Origin: CAZYXZ01 sp964651395
GTDB lineage: Bacteria > Actinomycetota > Actinomycetes > BP-191
Direction of reading: 5' to 3'
Assembly: GCA_964651395.1 (NCBI GenBank)
Contig: CAZYXZ010000073.1
Location: 1 to 16,711 of the forward strand
DNA: 16,711 nt
Under the pieces are notes generated by a model that made no database searches, was not told the origin of the DNA, and worked only from the letters and a program-made list of their open reading frames with translations. Shown here in pieces: positions 13,199 to 16,711 of the stretch. Each line of letters starts with the position of its first letter. Within the stretch, counting starts at the first letter, position 1. Position numbers and translations under genes: made by a program.

Positions 13199-14221
13199 CT
13201 AGCTCACCACGGCGCTCTCGACCGGCTGGATCGTGCCGGCGGCGATCTCTTCGGCGTAGTGGCACGCGGCCAGCTGCGCCGGGCCCACCTCGCGGAGTGC
13301 CGGGCGCTCGTCGTGGCAACGCGTCGGCTGGCGGTACGGGCACCGGGTGTGGAAGCGGCAGCCCGACGGCGGGTTGGCCGGTGAGGGCAGGTCACCTCGC
13401 AGCAGGATCCGCTCCCGCCGGTCCTCGACGCCGGGATCGGGCACCGGAACCGCCGAGAGCAACGCGCGCGTGTACGGGTGGCGCGGCTGCAGGTAGAGCT
13501 GGTCGGAGTCGGCGACCTCCACGACCGTGCCGAGGTACATCACCGCGACCCGGTCCGAGATGTGCCGTACGACGGCCAGGTCGTGCGCGATGACGAGGTA
13601 GGTGAGGCCGAGTCGCTCTTGCAGCTCCTCGAGCAGGTTGACCACCTGCGCCTGGATCGAGACGTCGAGCGCCGAGACCGGCTCGTCGGCGATGACCAGG
13701 TCGGGTTCGAGCGCGATGGCCCGGGCGATGCCGATGCGCTGCCGCTGCCCGCCGGAGAACTCGTGCGGGTAGCGGGACCCGGCGGTCTTCGGCAACCCCA
13801 CCAGGTCGAGCAGGTCGCGCACGCGCGTGGACACCGCGGCGCCCCGGGCGATGCCGTGGGTGACGATCGGCTCGCCGACGATGGAGTCGACCCGCTGCCG
13901 TGGGTCGAGGCTCGAGTACGGGTCCTGGAAGATCATCTGCATGCGCCGGCGCATGCGGCGCAGCTCCTCACGACCGAGCGCGCGCACGTCGACCCCGTCG
14001 AAGGTCACCGAGCCCGCGGTCGGCTCCACGAGGCGCAGCAGCGCGCGGCCCAGTGTGGTCTTGCCGCACCCGGACTCGCCGACGACACCCAGCGTCTCGC
14101 CGCGCTCGATGCCGAGGTCGACGCCGTCGACCGCGCGCACCGCACCCACCTTTCGCTCGAAGACCAGTCCCTCGGTGATCGGGAAGTGGACCTCCAGGCC
14201 GCGGACCTCGAGCAGGCTCAT
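13199..14221 (-). CDS. Oligopeptide/dipeptide ABC transporter ATP-binding protein (OppF/DppF-like)
   Basis: Second ATPase of a peptide importer, 340 residues. Motifs: Walker A GESGCGKTT (48-56), Q-loop Q99 in FQDPYSSLDP, signature FSGGQ (155-159), Walker B LVIADEP (175-181), switch H213. After HPYTRALL (248-255) comes the family-specific C-terminal domain with four cysteines (288, 294, 302, 320), the arrangement reported to hold an Fe-S cluster in some DppD/OppD proteins. The start ATG overlaps the stop of the upstream ATPase as ATGA. It is the last gene of the operon and converges on the aldolase-family gene. Peptides are the likely cargo, but nickel or other small ligands are handled by relatives. 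Confidence 0.95.
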   Translation of the reverse strand: MSLLEVRGLEVHFPITEGLVFERKVGAVRAVDGVDLGIERGETLGVVGESGCGKTTLGRALLRLVEPTAGSVTFDGVDVRALGREELRRMRRRMQMIFQDPYSSLDPRQRVDSIVGEPIVTHGIARGAAVSTRVRDLLDLVGLPKTAGSRYPHEFSGGQRQRIGIARAIALEPDLVIADEPVSALDVSIQAQVVNLLEELQERLGLTYLVIAHDLAVVRHISDRVAVMYLGTVVEVADSDQLYLQPRHPYTRALLSAVPVPDPGVEDRRERILLRGDLPSPANPPSGCRFHTRCPYRQPTRCHDERPALREVGPAQLAACHYAEEIAAGTIQPVESAVVS

Positions 14222-15240
14222 CCGGCCGCCTTGCGCCGGCGCCGCGGCGCAGACTTGGCGGCCGCGACCGGGTTGATGCACCGGAGCAGGTGCTCGGGGC
14301 GGCCCTTGTCGGGCTCGAGCGCCGGAGGCCCCTCCATGCAGGCGTCGAGCCGGTTCGGGCACCGGGGCGTGAACGCGCACCCCTTCGCCCAGGCGACGGT
14401 GTCGCGCGGGGAGCCGGCGATGGGGTGCAGCGGTGCGCCGCGCGGCTGGTCGAGCCGCGGCACCGAGGCCAGCAGCCCGGCCGTGTACGGATGCCGCGGC
14501 GTCCCGAAGAGCTCACCGCGTCCGGCCGTCTCGACGATCCGTCCGGAGTACATGACGTGCACGACCTCGCACATGCCCGCCACGACCCCGAGGTCGTGCG
14601 TGATGAGGATCAATGCGGTCTGGGACTCCACGACGAGGGTGCGGAGCAGCTCGAGGATCTGTGCCTGGATCGTCACGTCGAGTGCGGTCGTCGGCTCGTC
14701 CGCGATGATCAGGCGCGGCGAGCAGGCGAGCGCCATCGCGATCATCGCCCGCTGGCGCATGCCGCCGGAGAGCTGGTGGGGGTACTCCCGCAGCCGCCGC
14801 CGGGCGTCCTGGATGCCGACCCGGTCGAGGGCCGCGGCGGCCGCGTCCTTGGCCGCGTCGCCGCGGAGGTTCTCGTGCCGCTCGAGCACCTCGGTGAGCT
14901 GCCGGCCGATAGTGAGCACCGGGTTGAGCGAAGTCATGGGGTCCTGGAAGACCATGGCGATGTCCCGGCCGCGGATGTCGCGCAGCGCGTCCTCGGGCAG
15001 GCCGAGCAGCTCCCGTCCGTCGAGCCGCACGGAGCCGCTCACCTCTGCCCCGCGCGGAGGGAGCAGGCCGAGCACCGCGAGGGAGGTGACGCTCTTGCCG
15101 CAGCCCGACTCCCCCACGATGCCGATGGTCTGGCCGGGAAGCACGTCGAGGCTCACACCGTCCACGGCGCGCGTCGTGCGCCCGTGCAGGTCGGTGAACA
15201 CGACCTCGAGGTCGCGCACGGAGAGCAGCGGCTCGCTCAT
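14218..15240 (-). CDS. Oligopeptide/dipeptide ABC transporter ATP-binding protein (OppD/DppD-like)
   Basis: First ATPase of the importer, also 340 residues. Motifs: Walker A GESGCGKSV (43-51), Q-loop Q99 in FQDPMTSLNP, signature LSGGM (157-161), Walker B LIIADEP (177-183), switch H215. The LSGGM signature and MTSLNP are typical of the D subunit. The C-terminal oligopeptide-transport domain has cysteines 288, 294, 301 and 321, nearly the same spacing as in the F subunit, and the protein ends in a basic RRRRK tail. The ATG start overlaps the stop of the permease C gene as ATGA and its own stop overlaps the F start, so C, D and F are translationally coupled. Confidence 0.95.
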   Translation of the reverse strand: MSEPLLSVRDLEVVFTDLHGRTTRAVDGVSLDVLPGQTIGIVGESGCGKSVTSLAVLGLLPPRGAEVSGSVRLDGRELLGLPEDALRDIRGRDIAMVFQDPMTSLNPVLTIGRQLTEVLERHENLRGDAAKDAAAAALDRVGIQDARRRLREYPHQLSGGMRQRAMIAMALACSPRLIIADEPTTALDVTIQAQILELLRTLVVESQTALILITHDLGVVAGMCEVVHVMYSGRIVETAGRGELFGTPRHPYTAGLLASVPRLDQPRGAPLHPIAGSPRDTVAWAKGCAFTPRCPNRLDACMEGPPALEPDKGRPEHLLRCINPVAAAKSAPRRRRKAAG

Positions 15241-16154
15241 CGGCGCCGCAGCTTCGGGTCGAGCGCCTCGCGCAGCGCGTCGCCGAGCAGGTTGAAGCCC
15301 AGGACGCTCATCATGATGACCAGGCCCGGGATCAGCGACAGCCGCGCGGCGTGCGTGAGGCTGCGCTGACCCTCGGCGAGCATCCGCCCCCACTCGGGGA
15401 TGCCCGGGTCGGACGAGCCGAGGCCGAGGAACGCCAGCCCCGCGGCGTCGATGATCGCGGTGGCCAGGGCCAGGGTGCCGGCGACGATGACCGGCGCCAC
15501 GGAGTTCGGCAGGATGTGCCGGCGCACGATCGTCGCCCGGCGTACGCCGACCGCGCGCGCGGCGAGCACGTAGTCGCTCTCGCGCTGCGAGAGCATCGAC
15601 CCGCGGAGCAGACGTGCGAACGTCGGGATGTTGACCACGCCGATCGAGAGCATCACGGCCTTCAGGCTCGGGCCGATGACCGCGGCCAGGGCGATGGCGA
15701 AGAGCAGCCCAGGAACCGCCAGCATGATGTCGATGACCCGCATGAGGACGTTGTCGACCCAGCCGCCGACGCCGCCGGCGAGTGCTCCGATGGCCATGCC
15801 CACGCTGGCACCCACGGCGAGCGAGACCACGCCGATGAGCAGCGAGTACCGCGCGCCGTAGATCAGCCGCGAGAGGACGTCGCGGCCGTTGCTGTCCAGC
15901 CCGAGCCAGTGTTCCGCGGAGGGACCCGGGATCTTGCCCGGCCGGATCTCACCCAGCCAACGGTTGTCACTCGGCGAGTACGGCGCCAGCAGCGGGGCGA
16001 AGAGCGCCACGAGGACGAACACCGCGACCAGCACCGCGCCGACGACGGCCACCGGGTTGTGACGGAGCCGGATCCAGACGTCCCGAGCGCGGGCTACCGA
16101 CTCCTCGCCCATCTCGAGGGCCATCTCCGGCAGCTCGGCCTGCGCCATGCTCAT
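15237..16154 (-). CDS. Oligopeptide/dipeptide ABC transporter permease (OppC/DppC-like)
   Basis: Inner permease subunit, 305 residues. It has the C-subunit layout: a cytoplasmic N-terminal tail, the N-terminal family helix (about 35-57) followed by APYSPSDNR, the conserved HWLGLDSNGRDVLSRLIYGAR block (82-102), then five further membrane helices. The ATPase-contacting EAA loop is DYVLAARAVGVRRATIVRRH (194-213) with ILPNSVAP. The end LGDALREALDPKLRRR is typical for the family. ATG 16154 is taken as start; another ATG two codons later is possible. Only 4 nt separate it from the permease B stop. Confidence 0.95.
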   Translation of the reverse strand: MSMAQAELPEMALEMGEESVARARDVWIRLRHNPVAVVGAVLVAVFVLVALFAPLLAPYSPSDNRWLGEIRPGKIPGPSAEHWLGLDSNGRDVLSRLIYGARYSLLIGVVSLAVGASVGMAIGALAGGVGGWVDNVLMRVIDIMLAVPGLLFAIALAAVIGPSLKAVMLSIGVVNIPTFARLLRGSMLSQRESDYVLAARAVGVRRATIVRRHILPNSVAPVIVAGTLALATAIIDAAGLAFLGLGSSDPGIPEWGRMLAEGQRSLTHAARLSLIPGLVIMMSVLGFNLLGDALREALDPKLRRR

Positions 16155-16158
16155 CGCG

Positions 16159-16711
16159 TCACCGGACCCGGATCCGCGGGTCGAGCAGGCCGTAGCCGAT
16201 GTCGACGGCGAGGTTGACCAGCACGAACACCACGGCGAGGAACAGGATCCCGCCCTGGAGCACCGGGTAGTCGCGGTTGGCGATGGCCTCGTACATGAAC
16301 TGGCCCATGCCGCCCCACGCGAACACGATCTCGGTGAGGACCGCGCCGGAGAGGAGCAGCCCGGTCTGCAGGCCGATCACCGTGGTGATGGGCAGCATCG
16401 CGTTGCGCAGCACGTGCCGCCGGTCGACCACGGCCCCGCGCAGGCCCTTGGCGCGCGCGGTGCGGACGTAGTCCTCGTTCTCGACCTCGAGGACCGCCGC
16501 GCGCGTGATCCGCATGACGATGGCGAGCGGGATGGTGCCGAGCGCGATGCCGGGGAGGATGAGGTGCTTGACGGCGTCCCAGAAGGCGCCGAGGTCGCCG
16601 GCCAGCAGTGCGTCCAGCGTGTAGAAGCCGGTCGGATGCTCCGCCGCGCGGACCAGGTCGAGCCGGCCGATCGTCGGTAACCAGCCGAGCCGGACCGCGA
16701 AGACGTATTTC
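16159..16711 (-). CDS. Oligopeptide/dipeptide ABC transporter permease (OppB/DppB-like), N-terminus off window
   Basis: The C-terminal 184 residues of the other permease subunit; relatives have roughly 310-340, so a little under half is missing beyond the right edge. The frame stays open to 16711. Visible are RLGWLPTIGRLD near the edge, TGFYTLDALLAGD and LILPGIALGTIPLA. Next come the EAA loop DYVRTARAKGLRG with LRNAMLP, then VIGLQTGLLLSGAVLTEIVF, the DYPVLQGG motif and the C-terminal DPRIRVR, all hallmarks of DppB/OppB. The internal ATG at 16515 is not the true start, because conserved family sequence continues upstream of it. The operon's promoter and the expected peptide-binding lipoprotein should lie to the right. 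Confidence 0.95.
   Translation of the reverse strand, partial: KYVFAVRLGWLPTIGRLDLVRAAEHPTGFYTLDALLAGDLGAFWDAVKHLILPGIALGTIPLAIVMRITRAAVLEVENEDYVRTARAKGLRGAVVDRRHVLRNAMLPITTVIGLQTGLLLSGAVLTEIVFAWGGMGQFMYEAIANRDYPVLQGGILFLAVVFVLVNLAVDIGYGLLDPRIRVR

Noticed and set aside
13478..15295. 605-residue open frame on the plus strand opposite the Opp ATPase genes
   Set aside because: It is antisense to two ATPases with complete motifs; its Arg/Ser-rich composition is what high-GC third-position bias gives in an opposite frame.

Overview
This window looks like chromosomal DNA from a high-GC Gram-positive actinobacterium. The evidence is very strong G/C bias at third codon positions, many GTG starts, 4-nt start/stop overlaps, leaderless-looking promoters and a bacterial proteasome-activating ATPase (ARC/Mpa), which is essentially an actinobacterial marker. 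The exact genus cannot be read from the sequence. A 17-base run of N at 2958-2974 shows it is draft or metagenome-derived. Coding density is very high: 17 genes are supported, none of the intergenic gaps exceeds about 130 bases, and I see no tRNA, rRNA, CRISPR array, insertion sequence or prophage.

Region 1 (1-4953) is a proteasome/tRNA-modification neighbourhood. The proteasomal ATPase arc (minus, C-terminus off the left edge) is divergent from a small ferredoxin. The ferredoxin converges on a minus-strand operon transcribed in the order M50/CBS membrane metalloprotease, ubiquitin-like sulfur carrier (ThiS/MoaD/TtuB fold), TtuA-type tRNA 2-thiolation enzyme, and TrmI-type tRNA m1A58 methyltransferase. 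Each junction inside this operon is a GTGA overlap, so the four genes look translationally coupled. By homology the thiolase and the methyltransferase modify positions 54 and 58, the two bases that pair across the tRNA T-loop. The ferredoxin could serve the Fe-S-dependent thiolase, but that is inference.

Region 2 (4973-7014) holds a fumarylacetoacetate hydrolase family protein and a short homogentisate 1,2-dioxygenase. They converge with stop codons sharing one CTAG. Together they suggest the homogentisate branch of tyrosine/phenylalanine catabolism.

Region 3 (7142-13121, all plus strand) holds an unrecognised secreted or lipoprotein-like protein, a stand-alone RecB/Cas4-type nuclease with a four-cysteine Fe-S signature, a MacB-like ABC exporter pair (ATPase plus 847-residue two-FtsX-domain permease), and a class II aldolase/adducin family protein whose usual catalytic glutamate position appears to be alanine.

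Region 4 (13199-16711, minus strand) is an oligopeptide/dipeptide (Opp/Dpp) ABC importer: permease B (N-terminus off the right edge), permease C, ATPase D and ATPase F, with C/D and D/F joined by ATGA overlaps. A substrate-binding protein would be expected upstream, beyond the right edge. An imperfect inverted repeat sits between this operon and the convergent aldolase gene.

The most interesting part is the T-loop modification operon beside the proteasome ATPase. Its sulfur carrier ends -GGAA rather than -GG, and the run of N falls where the third Fe-S cysteine of the thiolase should be.
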